Positions 1-7,880 of a stretch of DNA of 64,000 bases are shown here, in pieces. Positions within the stretch are counted from its first letter, which is position 1, and each line of letters opens with the position of its first letter. The notes under the pieces were generated by a model, which was given only the letters and a program-made list of their open reading frames with translations, was not told the origin of the DNA and searched no databases. Origin of the DNA: Nodosilinea sp. PGN35 (GTDB lineage Bacteria > Cyanobacteriota > Cyanobacteriia > Phormidesmidales > Phormidesmidaceae); the NCBI RefSeq assembly GCF_029109325.1, contig NZ_JAQKQJ010000016.1, forward strand, positions 1 to 64,000. Reading direction: 5' to 3'. A program made the translations under genes and the position numbers.

Positions 1-90
1 TTGGTTCAGGATTATGAGCAACTGCCTGAAAACGCCGAAGCGATGCTTCAAATTGCCATGATTCGCATCATGCTCAGGCGCTTGGCCTAA
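1..90 (+). CDS. C-terminal end of a DDE transposase (partial)
   Basis: The frame is open from the first base and encodes 29 residues ending AMIRIMLRRLA before TAA at 88-90. This tail, with a preceding YEQLPENAEA stretch, closely resembles the C-terminus of IS5/IS4-type DDE transposases common in cyanobacteria. The catalytic part is upstream of the window, so it is not possible to say whether the transposase is intact. It is transcribed toward the integrase remnant. Confidence 0.6.
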   Translation: MVQDYEQLPENAEAMLQIAMIRIMLRRLA

Positions 91-124
91 TTCGCTACAC
101 CCCTACCCCTTTTCAAACGCCCTC
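1..124 (+). mobile_element. Right end of an insertion sequence, cut by the window edge
   Basis: The segment holds the last codons of a transposase followed by about 34 bases up to a likely element end. The proposed end reads GAGGGCGTTTGAAAA on the minus strand, at 110-124. The boundary is placed here because the integrase reading frame on the minus strand is normal up to the codon TTA at 125-127 and loses similarity exactly where this sequence begins. TAA at 125-127 would be the 3-bp target duplication typical of IS5-like elements. The other end lies outside the window, so family and boundary are inferred. Confidence 0.6.
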
Positions 125-1252
125 TAAACCATGATCTAGCGCTAGCGTAATAAATGTATGCCTCGTCTGATAGGGTTTCCGATACTCTATGCCTACTTTA
201 TTGAGGACTGACTTCCAAATTCGTTCCTGAAAGTTGCCTGTATTAATCCAGGTACCTGTCCTAGGGCTAGGGAAGAGCAGAGACTCGCGATCGCAACTGC
301 AGGGCTTAATTTCCTGTAAAAACTCTCGCAAAGATTGGTTACATGGAAACACACGTCTTTCCTGGGTTTTGAGCCCAGTCTTACACACTCTCCCTTCTTC
401 GCTTTCCACTACCGCCTGAACGAAGCGAATTTGGCTGAAGTCTTTATCAATGTGTTTCCACTGAAGGGCGATCGCCTCTGAAGGTCGACACCCCGTTTTG
501 AATAAGAAAAATAGGAACGGGTAGTAATACGAGTGCTTGACCTGCGAAAACTTACTGCACATTATATCGGTCTGGAAAGCTTCCAGAATAGCGTCCCGCT
601 CCTCGACTGAAAAGGGGTAAATATCGTCATCCTCACTCTTCTGACTTTTGGGAATCTTGATATCTGAAGCTATTCCACCAAAAGGATTTTCGGTGATCAA
701 TCCGGCTTTCATTGCCCACATACAGCAAGCACTCAATCTGATGATAAAACGCTTGCAGGATTTTGGTGGAATAGTTTTGAGGCAGTGCTCTATAATCTCA
801 CGTCCCTGGCTCAAATCATGAGTCGGCAAGGCATGCAAGTAATTAGTGAATGTTCGGTATTGCTTGTACATCGTGCTGGGAGAGCACTGGGGCCGCTTAA
901 ATTCGATAAATCCATCCCAGAGATCAACTAGGGAGGGCTTTAAGTCTATCGACTCCTTCGGCTGGATGTATTTAGGCTGGGAGCGATATTTGTTCAGCGT
1001 CGGATCAAAGCGATCCTTCTCGATATCCTCTTCGATGATGGCTGCTTTGCGTTCAGCGACTCGACGATACTTTGGGGTGTCTGGATAACCAGTGCTAACG
1101 TACCGCCGCTTGCGGGCGTAAGTAAAAACTAACTGTAAGCGCGCATTAGAGACTTTAATCTGCACGCTGCCTTTGATGGACTTAGGATTCCTCTGTGTAG
1201 CCTGCATTTCTGAACTCCCAGGTTCAAAATCCGCATCCCCACAGTAGTGCAT
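113..1252 (-). pseudogene. Tyrosine-type integrase, C-terminus lost to an IS insertion
   Basis: This encodes a site-specific recombinase of the lambda-integrase class. Residues about 25-95 form an arm-type DNA-binding domain (DUF3596-like), about 105-190 a SAM-like core-binding domain, and about 210 onward the catalytic domain. The first catalytic arginine is in GCRPSEA (about R256), a basic GLKTQERR segment follows (about 295), and the second arginine is in YQTRHTF (about R364). The frame then ends after ALDHGLEGV. The final helix and the nucleophilic tyrosine expected 30-40 residues later are missing because insertion-sequence DNA begins at position 124. The enzyme should be dead. It sits 3' of tRNA-Arg, the usual place for an integrase of an element that uses a tRNA as attachment site. 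Confidence 0.85.
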
Positions 1253-1433
1253 GCGTTCGAGTGCTTTACCCCAAAATTACCCCAATACTCTCCCTAAATC
1301 GGTCAAAATATCCCCAAAGTTCTCCCATGAGAGGAAGCCATTGGATGACAATTGAGAGTTAAGGTTTTCTTTATATTCTCTCGAATCCATTGAAGTACTT
1401 ACCCTGCAAGGAATTCAAGAGGTGGGACATAAA

Positions 1434-1507
1434 CGGGGCTGGCGGGATTCGAACCCACGACCTGCCGCTTAGGAGGCGGCCGCTCTATCCTGCTGAGCTA
1501 CAACCCC
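1434..1507 (-). tRNA. tRNA-Arg (anticodon CCT)
   Basis: The minus strand folds as a full cloverleaf. The acceptor arm pairs GGGGTTG with CAGCCCC and has discriminator G. The D-arm is GCTC...GAGC, the anticodon arm GCCGC-CTCCTAA-GCGGC, and the T-arm GTGGG-TTCGAAT-CCCGC. The anticodon CCT reads AGG (Arg). The CCA end is not encoded. The 3' half faces the truncated integrase 180 bp away, so this gene is the probable attachment site of the decayed element. Confidence 0.95.
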
Positions 1508-1546
1508 AGGTCTCTGGCCATTCTACACTCTGGCCTGGGGGCAGGG

Positions 1547-2182
1547 CTAAGCCCGCGTAAAGATCGCGCGGTGGACGGGCAAGCCCTGCTCTAGGGTGAC
1601 GCGCTCGCGATCGGTCTGGGCCGGGAAGGGGCTCTCGGGTCGCCAGTCTTGGCCCTGGCGGAGAAAGTGAGGGTTTTCGGCGATGCGACCTACCATATCC
1701 ACCGCCACCTCTTCCACATCCGACTGCACCACCAGTCGCCCGCCAGAGGGCAGAAACTCCGCCAGGGTGCTCACCAGCTCGGGTTGCAGCACCCGCCGCT
1801 TTTGGTGGCGCTTCTTAAACCACGGGTCAGGAAACTGGATCGACACCTGCTGTAACGGGTTCTGGTCGCCCCAGCTCTCTAGCAGCGATCGCAAAGAGAT
1901 ATTGACGTTGCAGTACATAAAATGCAGGTTGCTCAGCCCCGCCTCCTGCTGCCGCTTTTGGGCCGATTCGACCACGGGCTGGCGAATTTCGAGGCCCAAA
2001 AAATTCCACTCGGGCGCAAGCTGGGCCATTTGCAGCAGAAATACGCCCTTGCCGCAGCCAATGTCGATGTGCAGGGGCTGTTGGGGGTTGGCAAAGGCTG
2101 CGCTCCAGTTGGGAGCCTCGACGGGAGCCTGGTATTTGCCGCTTAGGGGGTTGACGTGCTGACGCACCCGAACAACTGCCAC
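1547..2182 (-). CDS. trmB: tRNA (guanine-N7-)-methyltransferase TrmB
   Basis: A 211-residue S-adenosylmethionine-dependent methyltransferase that forms m7G46 in the variable loop of tRNAs. The SAM-binding motif DIGCGKGVFL is at about residues 40-49, followed by LGLEIR. The family signature QFPDPWFKKRHQKRR (about 115-130) carries substrate-contacting basic residues. Length is normal. The start is GTG at 2182, giving AVVRVRQHVNPL, the usual cyanobacterial N-terminus. It lies upstream of tRNA-Arg on the same strand and is divergent from the phosphoesterase at 2333, with a palindrome between them. Confidence 0.95.
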   Translation of the reverse strand: MAVVRVRQHVNPLSGKYQAPVEAPNWSAAFANPQQPLHIDIGCGKGVFLLQMAQLAPEWNFLGLEIRQPVVESAQKRQQEAGLSNLHFMYCNVNISLRSLLESWGDQNPLQQVSIQFPDPWFKKRHQKRRVLQPELVSTLAEFLPSGGRLVVQSDVEEVAVDMVGRIAENPHFLRQGQDWRPESPFPAQTDRERVTLEQGLPVHRAIFTRA

Positions 2183-2230
2183 AGCCTTGACCTCGATAAA
2201 CCACAGCCTTCTATCATGCCATTTTCAAAC

Positions 2231-2270
2231 GAACGTTCAACCGTTCAAGCGTTTGAGCGGTTGAACGTTC
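2231..2270. repeat. Palindromic intergenic repeat, CGTTCAA type
   Basis: Perfect 13-bp arms GAACGTTCAACCG (2231-2243) and CGGTTGAACGTTC (2258-2270) flank a 14-base centre that is itself partly self-complementary (TCAA-GCGT-TTGA). It lies in the divergent intergenic region between trmB and the phosphoesterase gene. That position fits an operator or a mobile palindrome better than a terminator. Related palindromes occur at 3965, 20746 and 27079. Confidence 0.7.
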
Positions 2271-2332
2271 CCGAATCTAGCGGCAAGGGGCTAGGCTGGT
2301 AAGGAATTCTGATCAGTAAGTTTGTTAGCTCC

Positions 2333-3451
2333 ATGGGACAGCGTTTTCGCTTTGCGATCGTCAGCGACCCTCACATTGCCCGTCCTGAGACAATCTACAA
2401 TGGCCCCAATCGCTTTCACCTGGTGGAAGTCAGCATTCCGGGCATTGAGCAAATATTTGATCACCTCGAAACCCTGGATCTAGATTTTTTGCTGCTGCCC
2501 GGCGATCTCACCCAGCACGGGGAATGGGTAAACCACCACTGGCTGATCGATCGCCTCAAGCGATTGCCCTTCCCTGCCTACGTGGTGCCGGGGAACCACG
2601 ATGTGATTGCCAGGGATGCCAGCGATCGCGCCATTGGCCTCTACGATTTCCCCCGCCTGTACCAGGACTTTGGCTACAGCGACGGCAAAACTCTCCACTA
2701 TCAGCGGGAGATTTTGCCGGGGGTGCGGCTGGTGGCGCTCAACTCCAACGCCTTTGAGCCCAACGGCGAGCAGATTCGGGTGGGCTATGTGGATGACGCC
2801 CAACTCGACTGGCTGGAGGAGACGCTGGCCCGGCATCGGGACGATCTAATCCTGGTGATGCTGCACCACAACGTGCTGGAGCACCTGCCGGGGCAGTCCA
2901 ACAGCCCCCTGGGTCAGCGCTATATGGTGAGCAATGCCGATGCGATTATCGAACGGCTGGAGGCGGCAAAGGTGCGGCTGATGTTTACCGGCCACCTGCA
3001 TGTGCAGGATGTGGCGCGGCGCGGCGATCTGTGTGAGGTGCTGACCGGGTCGCTGGTCAGCTACCCGCACCCCTACCGCATTGTGGAGATTGAGCATGGG
3101 GATGGCGATCTGCGGATGGAGGTGCGATCGCGCCGCCTCACCGCCGTGCACCCCTGGGACGACTTGCAGGCCATGTCGCACCAGTGGATGTGCGATCGCG
3201 CCGAGGGCTTTATGACCAAGTTTTTGGTGAGTCCTCCCGTGGGCCTGGCGGAGCACGAAGCGGCGGCGATCGCCCCCTCCCTCAAAACCTTTTGGGCCAG
3301 CATTGCGGCGGGCGACACCCAGATCGACTTTTCTCACCTGCCCATCGATGTGCAAGAGCGGCTGGCCCACTTTAACTCGGTGGATAGCGACGGCAACCCC
3401 CAGGCGATCGACAATACCGCCACTCTGGTCTGGCCTGCGGCCCAGGGCTAG
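2333..3451 (+). CDS. CpdA-like metallophosphoesterase (cyclic-nucleotide phosphodiesterase family)
   Basis: A 372-residue calcineurin-like phosphoesterase. All metal-ligand motifs are present in order: SDPHIARP (D-x-H, about residue 12), LLPGDLTQHG (about 58), PGNHDV (about 88), MLHHNV (about 180) and FTGHLHVQD (about 222). The class resembles CpdA/class III cAMP phosphodiesterases, but substrate cannot be fixed from sequence. Compared with CpdA (about 275 residues) it has a C-terminal extension of roughly 90 residues with no recognised domain. Its TAG overlaps the stop of the convergent gene at 3448 in a shared CTAG. A class III cyclase is encoded at 37635, so cAMP turnover is a plausible role. 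Confidence 0.85.
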   Translation: MGQRFRFAIVSDPHIARPETIYNGPNRFHLVEVSIPGIEQIFDHLETLDLDFLLLPGDLTQHGEWVNHHWLIDRLKRLPFPAYVVPGNHDVIARDASDRAIGLYDFPRLYQDFGYSDGKTLHYQREILPGVRLVALNSNAFEPNGEQIRVGYVDDAQLDWLEETLARHRDDLILVMLHHNVLEHLPGQSNSPLGQRYMVSNADAIIERLEAAKVRLMFTGHLHVQDVARRGDLCEVLTGSLVSYPHPYRIVEIEHGDGDLRMEVRSRRLTAVHPWDDLQAMSHQWMCDRAEGFMTKFLVSPPVGLAEHEAAAIAPSLKTFWASIAAGDTQIDFSHLPIDVQERLAHFNSVDSDGNPQAIDNTATLVWPAAQG

Positions 3452-3837
3452 GCCGCAGGGTTGCTATCTAGCTCGGCGAACACGTCTTTGGCCACCAGCA
3501 TGGCATTGACTGCCGCCGGAAAGCCCGCATACACCGCCATTTGCATGATGATTTCGACGATTTCGTCGCGGCTGCAGCCCACATTCAACGCACCTTGAAT
3601 GTGGGCCTTCAACTCGGTGGGCGCATTGCCAAGGGTGACCAGGGATGCGATCGTAGCAATTTGCCGCTCCCTGGGCAATAAACCCTGGCGGGAGTAAATG
3701 TCGCCGTAGGGAAACTCAACAATCAAACGGGCAAAATCGGGGGCGATGTCGCCGAGGGCATGCATAACGCCTTCGCCAATGTGGCCATGAATTCTGGCCA
3801 GGGCCTCTTGCCCACGGGTATATCGAGTCGAATCCAT
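3448..3837 (-). CDS. Carboxymuconolactone decarboxylase family protein
   Basis: A 129-residue all-helical protein of the CMD/AhpD-like superfamily. Conserved features are the PYGDIYSRQGLLPRERQ segment, the LVTLGNAPTELKAHI helix, and GCSRDEIVEIIMQMAVYAGFPAA. Only one cysteine (ALNVGCS) is present in the position where AhpD has CxxC. It is therefore closer to PcaC-type proteins than to the alkylhydroperoxidase AhpD, and the actual reaction is unknown. The start at 3837 (MDSTRY) is preceded by AAGGA at suitable spacing. An upstream ATG at 3963 would add 42 low-complexity residues and is less likely. It is tail-to-tail with the phosphoesterase gene. Confidence 0.8.
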   Translation of the reverse strand: MDSTRYTRGQEALARIHGHIGEGVMHALGDIAPDFARLIVEFPYGDIYSRQGLLPRERQIATIASLVTLGNAPTELKAHIQGALNVGCSRDEIVEIIMQMAVYAGFPAAVNAMLVAKDVFAELDSNPAA

Positions 3838-3964
3838 TGGGGTGTCCTTGCTCAAAAGCGGTCTACCGGGTGTTATACCAGGTTTAGAAATGGAGTTCCC
3901 CCAGGGCGAACTCCACGTCTGGGACTTATAGCTGGAGGCAGTCTGGTTGAGACAGTTTCCCAAA

Positions 3965-3988
3965 AAACGTTTGAACGTTCAAACGTTT
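3965..3988. repeat. 24-bp perfect palindrome, CGTTCAAA type
   Basis: AAACGTTTGAAC is followed immediately by its reverse complement GTTCAAACGTTT. It lies between the 3' end of polA and the start of the CMD-family gene, both on the minus strand, so it is about 130 bp upstream of the latter. The core AACGTTCAAACGTT is shared with the palindromes at 2231 and 27079. Confidence 0.7.
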
Positions 3989-4042
3989 CTAAGGCTTCTG
4001 ATTGTCCTAACCCAGGTGACTAGGGCTATAAACTAGGGTTGA

Positions 4043-7003
4043 TTACTTGGCTTCCATCCAGTTGGGGCCAGCGTGGGCTTCGACTTTGAGGGGCACCTTG
4101 AGGTCTACGGCAGACTCCATCACGGCGATAATCTGGGGCTGGAGTTCTTCCCACTCATCGGGGGGCACCTCAAACACCAGTTCGTCGTGGACTTGTAGGA
4201 GCAGGTTGGCCTGGTAATCCTTTAATAATTCGTGCAGGTGAATCATGGCGATTTTGATGATGTCGGCGCTGCTGCCCTGGATCGGAGCATTGGCGGCGGC
4301 CCGCAGCATACCGGCGTCATAGCCATTGGTGCGGAGGCTGTCGAGATCGATAGAGGCGGGGTCGGTGCCGCGCAGCGATCGCAGTTTCCCATCCGTGAAA
4401 TTAAAATACCTGCGCCTGCCGCAGATGGTTTGTACATAGCCGTGGGCGATCGCCTCCCGCTGCATTTGCAGCAGGTACTCAAACACCTTGGGGTAGCGAT
4501 CGTAGTAGCGATCGATAAAGGTCTTGGCGTCGCTGCGGCTCACCCCGGCCTCGCGGGCAAAGCGCACCGCCCCCATGCCGTAGATAATGCCAAAGTTGAT
4601 CACCTTGCCCGCCCGCCGCTCTTCCGGGGTGATGTCCTCTTTCTCAAACAGCAGCCGGGCGGTGAGGGCGTGGACGTCGTCGCCCGTGCTGTAGGCCTCC
4701 ACCAGCACCGGCTCGCCGCTGAGGTGGGCGAGAATCCGCAGCTCGATCTGCGAGTAGTCGGCGGCCACCAACTGCCAGCCTGGCTCTGGAATGAACGCGG
4801 CGCGAATCTGGCGGCTAAAGGCGGTGCGAATGGGGATGTTTTGCAGGTTGGGGTTCGACGACGACAGCCGCCCGGTGGCCGTCACCGCCTGGTTAAAGTC
4901 GGTGTGCACCCGGTGGGTGTCGGGGCGAATCAGCGTCGGCAGGGCATCCACGTAGGTGGATTTGAGCTTGGAGAGGGTGCGGTGCTCCACCACCAGATCC
5001 ACCACGGCGTGGTCGCCCTGGAGTTTCTCTAGGGTCGAGGCATCGGTAGAATAACCGCCCGACTTGTTTTTACGCGACTTGCGCTTGTCGAGGCCCAGCT
5101 TTTCAAACAACAGCGTGCTGAGCTGTTTAGGCGAACCCATGTTGAAGGTTTCCCCGGCGGCTTCGTAGGCAGATTTTTCCAGGCGGGCCAGGTCAGTTTC
5201 GAGCTGCTTGGAGAAATTGGCCAGGTAGTCGGGGTCAACGCGAATCCCCGTGCATTCCATCTCCGCCAGCACCGGCTCCAGGGGAATCTCGACCTTGGCA
5301 AACAGAGCTTTGAGGTCAGGAACTTCGTCTAGCTCGGCCTGGAGTTTGGGCACCAGCAGGTAGGTGGTGTGCACGTCGGCTCCGCAGTAGGTGGCGGCAG
5401 CGGCGATCGCCACATCGGCAATGGTCTTGCCCTTGGGCACCAGATCTTCGTAGCTCTGGGCCACCAGGTTGAGGTAGCGCAGGCTGAGGTCGGTGAGGTT
5501 GTGGCTGGCCTCAGGGTTCAGCACGTAGCTAGCCAGCATAGTGTCAAACACCACCCCCGCCAGGTGAATGCCCTGGTGGCGGAATACCAGGCGATCGTAC
5601 TTGGCGTTTTGCAGCGCCTTAGGGAATTCGTCGCTTTCGAGCACGGGACGCAGCGCGTCTAGCACCGTCTTTAGCGGCAGCATTTCCCCCTCGCTGTGCC
5701 CCACCGGAATGTAGGCCATCTCGTCGCGACCTGTGCCCCAGCAGCAGCCAATGCCCACCAGCGCGGCATCCCTCGGCTCCAGCGATGTTGTTTCGGTGTC
5801 CCAGGAAACAGGAGATTTGGGGTCTTTTTGGGCAGAGAGAATGTCGAGCAGTTCGTAGAGTTGGGCTTCGGTGGTGATGATTTGGGGTTGAATGGCAACT
5901 TCATCCACCCCCTGGGCGCTGTCAGTCTCCTCCGCCGTAAAGAAGGCCACATCGGCCCCCTCCATCGCAGTCTTGACTTCCCTACCTTCCCCACCTTCCT
6001 CACCTTTTCCACTCAGCGCCCGACTCGCCTTTGCCGCTGTCTCCTCAGCCGCCTGGCCGCCAAAGGCAATTTGCAGCTTGCCCAGGCGGTTGACGAAGTT
6101 CTGAAACTCCAGCTTTTTGAGCGCCGGAATTACCACATCGGGGTCAAAGCCATCCAGCTTGCAGGTGGCCAGATCAATCGGCAATTCCCCATCGGGAATA
6201 TCGGTGATGATCTTGGCCATGTAGCGCGAGTGGTAAGCCGACTCTTTGCCCTCGATCAGCTTTTTCTGGGTCGCGCCTTTGATGTTGTCGATGTCGGCAT
6301 AGATGGCATCCAAATCGCCGTACTCCGCCAGCAGCTTAGCGGCGGTCTTGGCCCCAATACCCTTAACGCCAGGAATATTGTCGGACGAGTCGCCGCATAG
6401 CGCTTTGTAGTCCACCACCTGGTGGGGGTAGATATCGAGCTTGGCTTTGACCTCTTCAATCTTGAATTCCTGGGCTAGGCCATTCTTGGCCCCCTTGGCA
6501 AAAGCGTTGCCCAGGTGCAGCACGGTGATGCACTCGTCGGGGTCGATCAGCTGAAACAAATCCTGATCGCCGCTGAGAATTTTGACGCAGAAGCCCTCCG
6601 CCAGGGCTTTGGTGGCCAGGGTGCCAATCACGTCGTCGGCCTCAAAGCCAGGGGCCACGTAGATATTCAGGCCAAAATCCCTCAGCAGCTCGTTGAGGTT
6701 CTCCACATCTTCTAGAAACCCTTCCGGCGCTTCGGGGCGACCATCTTTATAGGTGGCGTCGGCCTGGTGGCGAAAGGTGGGCGCAGCCAGGTCAAAGGCC
6801 ACGGCGGCATACTGGGGCTTTTCGACCTCCATCATGTCGAGCAGCGATTTGAGAAAGCCGTAGCACACGCTGGTGGGAATGCCCGTGGAGGTGCGCAGAC
6901 CACCGTCGGCGTTTTTGGCGAAGGCGTAGTAAGAGCGAAAGGCCAGGGAATGGCCGTCTACCAGCATGAGGGTGGGCTTGTCGGCAGAGGAGTTGGCGGC
7001 CAC
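4043..7003 (-). CDS. polA: DNA polymerase I
   Basis: A 986-residue repair and Okazaki-fragment polymerase. Residues about 10-300 form the 5'-3' flap nuclease, which opens with LMLVDGHSLAFRSYYAF. About 380-570 form a 3'-5' exonuclease that keeps its acidic ligands (WDTETTSLEP, NAKYDRLV, YCGADVHTTY), so proofreading looks active. About 600-986 form the family A polymerase, with motif A DYSQIELR (749), motif B RRAGKVINFGIIYG, and motif C LLQVHDELVF (about 940). A Gly/Glu-rich insert separates the first two domains. GTG at 7003 is preferred as start because it gives the family N-terminus. The ATG at 7093 would overlap the upstream gene by 29 bp. Confidence 0.95.
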   Translation of the reverse strand: MAANSSADKPTLMLVDGHSLAFRSYYAFAKNADGGLRTSTGIPTSVCYGFLKSLLDMMEVEKPQYAAVAFDLAAPTFRHQADATYKDGRPEAPEGFLEDVENLNELLRDFGLNIYVAPGFEADDVIGTLATKALAEGFCVKILSGDQDLFQLIDPDECITVLHLGNAFAKGAKNGLAQEFKIEEVKAKLDIYPHQVVDYKALCGDSSDNIPGVKGIGAKTAAKLLAEYGDLDAIYADIDNIKGATQKKLIEGKESAYHSRYMAKIITDIPDGELPIDLATCKLDGFDPDVVIPALKKLEFQNFVNRLGKLQIAFGGQAAEETAAKASRALSGKGEEGGEGREVKTAMEGADVAFFTAEETDSAQGVDEVAIQPQIITTEAQLYELLDILSAQKDPKSPVSWDTETTSLEPRDAALVGIGCCWGTGRDEMAYIPVGHSEGEMLPLKTVLDALRPVLESDEFPKALQNAKYDRLVFRHQGIHLAGVVFDTMLASYVLNPEASHNLTDLSLRYLNLVAQSYEDLVPKGKTIADVAIAAAATYCGADVHTTYLLVPKLQAELDEVPDLKALFAKVEIPLEPVLAEMECTGIRVDPDYLANFSKQLETDLARLEKSAYEAAGETFNMGSPKQLSTLLFEKLGLDKRKSRKNKSGGYSTDASTLEKLQGDHAVVDLVVEHRTLSKLKSTYVDALPTLIRPDTHRVHTDFNQAVTATGRLSSSNPNLQNIPIRTAFSRQIRAAFIPEPGWQLVAADYSQIELRILAHLSGEPVLVEAYSTGDDVHALTARLLFEKEDITPEERRAGKVINFGIIYGMGAVRFAREAGVSRSDAKTFIDRYYDRYPKVFEYLLQMQREAIAHGYVQTICGRRRYFNFTDGKLRSLRGTDPASIDLDSLRTNGYDAGMLRAAANAPIQGSSADIIKIAMIHLHELLKDYQANLLLQVHDELVFEVPPDEWEELQPQIIAVMESAVDLKVPLKVEAHAGPNWMEAK

Positions 7004-7064
7004 GGCAGATTCTCGAAGTCGGTGTCTGGGGGATGAGTCCCTATTGTAAGGGGCGGGATGAGTC

Positions 7065-7705
7065 TTAGCCTCCCAGAGCACTGACCAGGACACGGAGCAG
7101 ATCGTCTAGGTCGGCGGGTACGCGGTAGAGGTTCAGATCTTGGGTGACCTGGCGCGACTGGCGATCGAACTGGCCAAACTGCCAGATATTGCCTGTCGAA
7201 ATGGCCCCCTGAAGAATGGGTTGATCGGACTCAATCCATTGATCCAGAGCAATCAGCTCGATGGTCTAAGACCGGCCCTTTGGGCCATCGCCAATTGCAC
7301 AAAACCCCGCTCTAAATCTTCATTTTTGGCTTCAATCACCAGAAATGTATTGCCGCTCTGGAGCAGATAATCGAGCGATCCCTTGAGCTGATTGCTCACC
7401 GCCACCGGATATTCCACGTTGAGGGTGGCCTGGGTGTAGTGCAGCACATCGGTCAGCACTGGAGCGATGAGAAACTCTCGCCGGGCCATTTCGCTGGTCA
7501 GGCTGAGGCGGGGCAGGCTTTCTTCAATCCGGGTTTTGAGGTCGTTTAGGCGATCGAGTGGGCCTGGGTAGCGAGGCAGGGGCAACGTCTGGCGCTGGAG
7601 CGACGCGCCAAAGTAGGCCAAAATATCCTGCGGTGCAAAGTTGAGCTTAAAGTAGTCGGCAAACGTGTACGACTGTTCGGGCTGGATGATGGCAGCTCTG
7701 GGCAT
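7065..7705 (-). pseudogene. Nuclease-fold cyanobacterial protein, frame broken by a 26-bp insertion
   Basis: The N-terminal 136 residues (MPRAAIIQPEQSYTF...) match a conserved cyanobacterial family with a restriction-endonuclease-like core. GSLDYLL...TFLVIEAKNEDL gives the D-x(n)-E-x-K pattern of PD-(D/E)XK enzymes. The first frame ends after RAGLRPSS, but the rest of the protein continues in another frame (ELIALDQWIESDQPIL...VPADLDDLLRVLV, stop at 7065). Removing the 26 bases 7260-7285 restores one continuous frame of about 204 residues. Those bases are the self-complementary insertion described separately. The gene precedes polA by 61 bp. No function is known; a sequencing artefact is unlikely because the extra bases form a structured unit. 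Confidence 0.85.
7259..7290. repeat. Nested-hairpin small insertion (26 bp net)
   Basis: The outer arms CGATGG (7259-7264) and CCATCG (7285-7290) enclose two further hairpins, GGTC-TAA-GACC (7263-7273) and GGCCC-TTT-GGGCC (7274-7286). The unit can fold as a three-way junction or as two stem-loops. It interrupts an otherwise normal coding frame and adds a number of bases not divisible by three. Size and structure resemble the small dispersed mobile repeats known from cyanobacteria. Identity with a named family is not established. Confidence 0.7.
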
Positions 7706-7880
7706 ATCTCAGACCGTTTAGGGATCAGTTCTAAGCGCGATCTCTAGTGTATCGTTCCACCAATGGGGCGATCGCCAGGCTAGGCAACGCGATCGCGTAT
7801 CAATTTGTGCAACCACGGCAGTGGCTCATTCGAAGTAGCTGATACTGGCCGCAGTCCGTATTCTGTTGGGGAGAACGAGC

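Noticed and set aside
4232..5032. A 266-codon open frame on the plus strand opposite polA
   Set aside because: It lies fully antisense to a clearly real polymerase gene in GC-rich DNA, where long antisense frames are expected. Composition is His/Gly/Val-biased with no family signature.
7253..7705. Treating the 150-codon frame as a complete gene
   Set aside because: The downstream sequence in another frame clearly continues the same protein family, so the stop is caused by the insertion and the gene is better described as broken.
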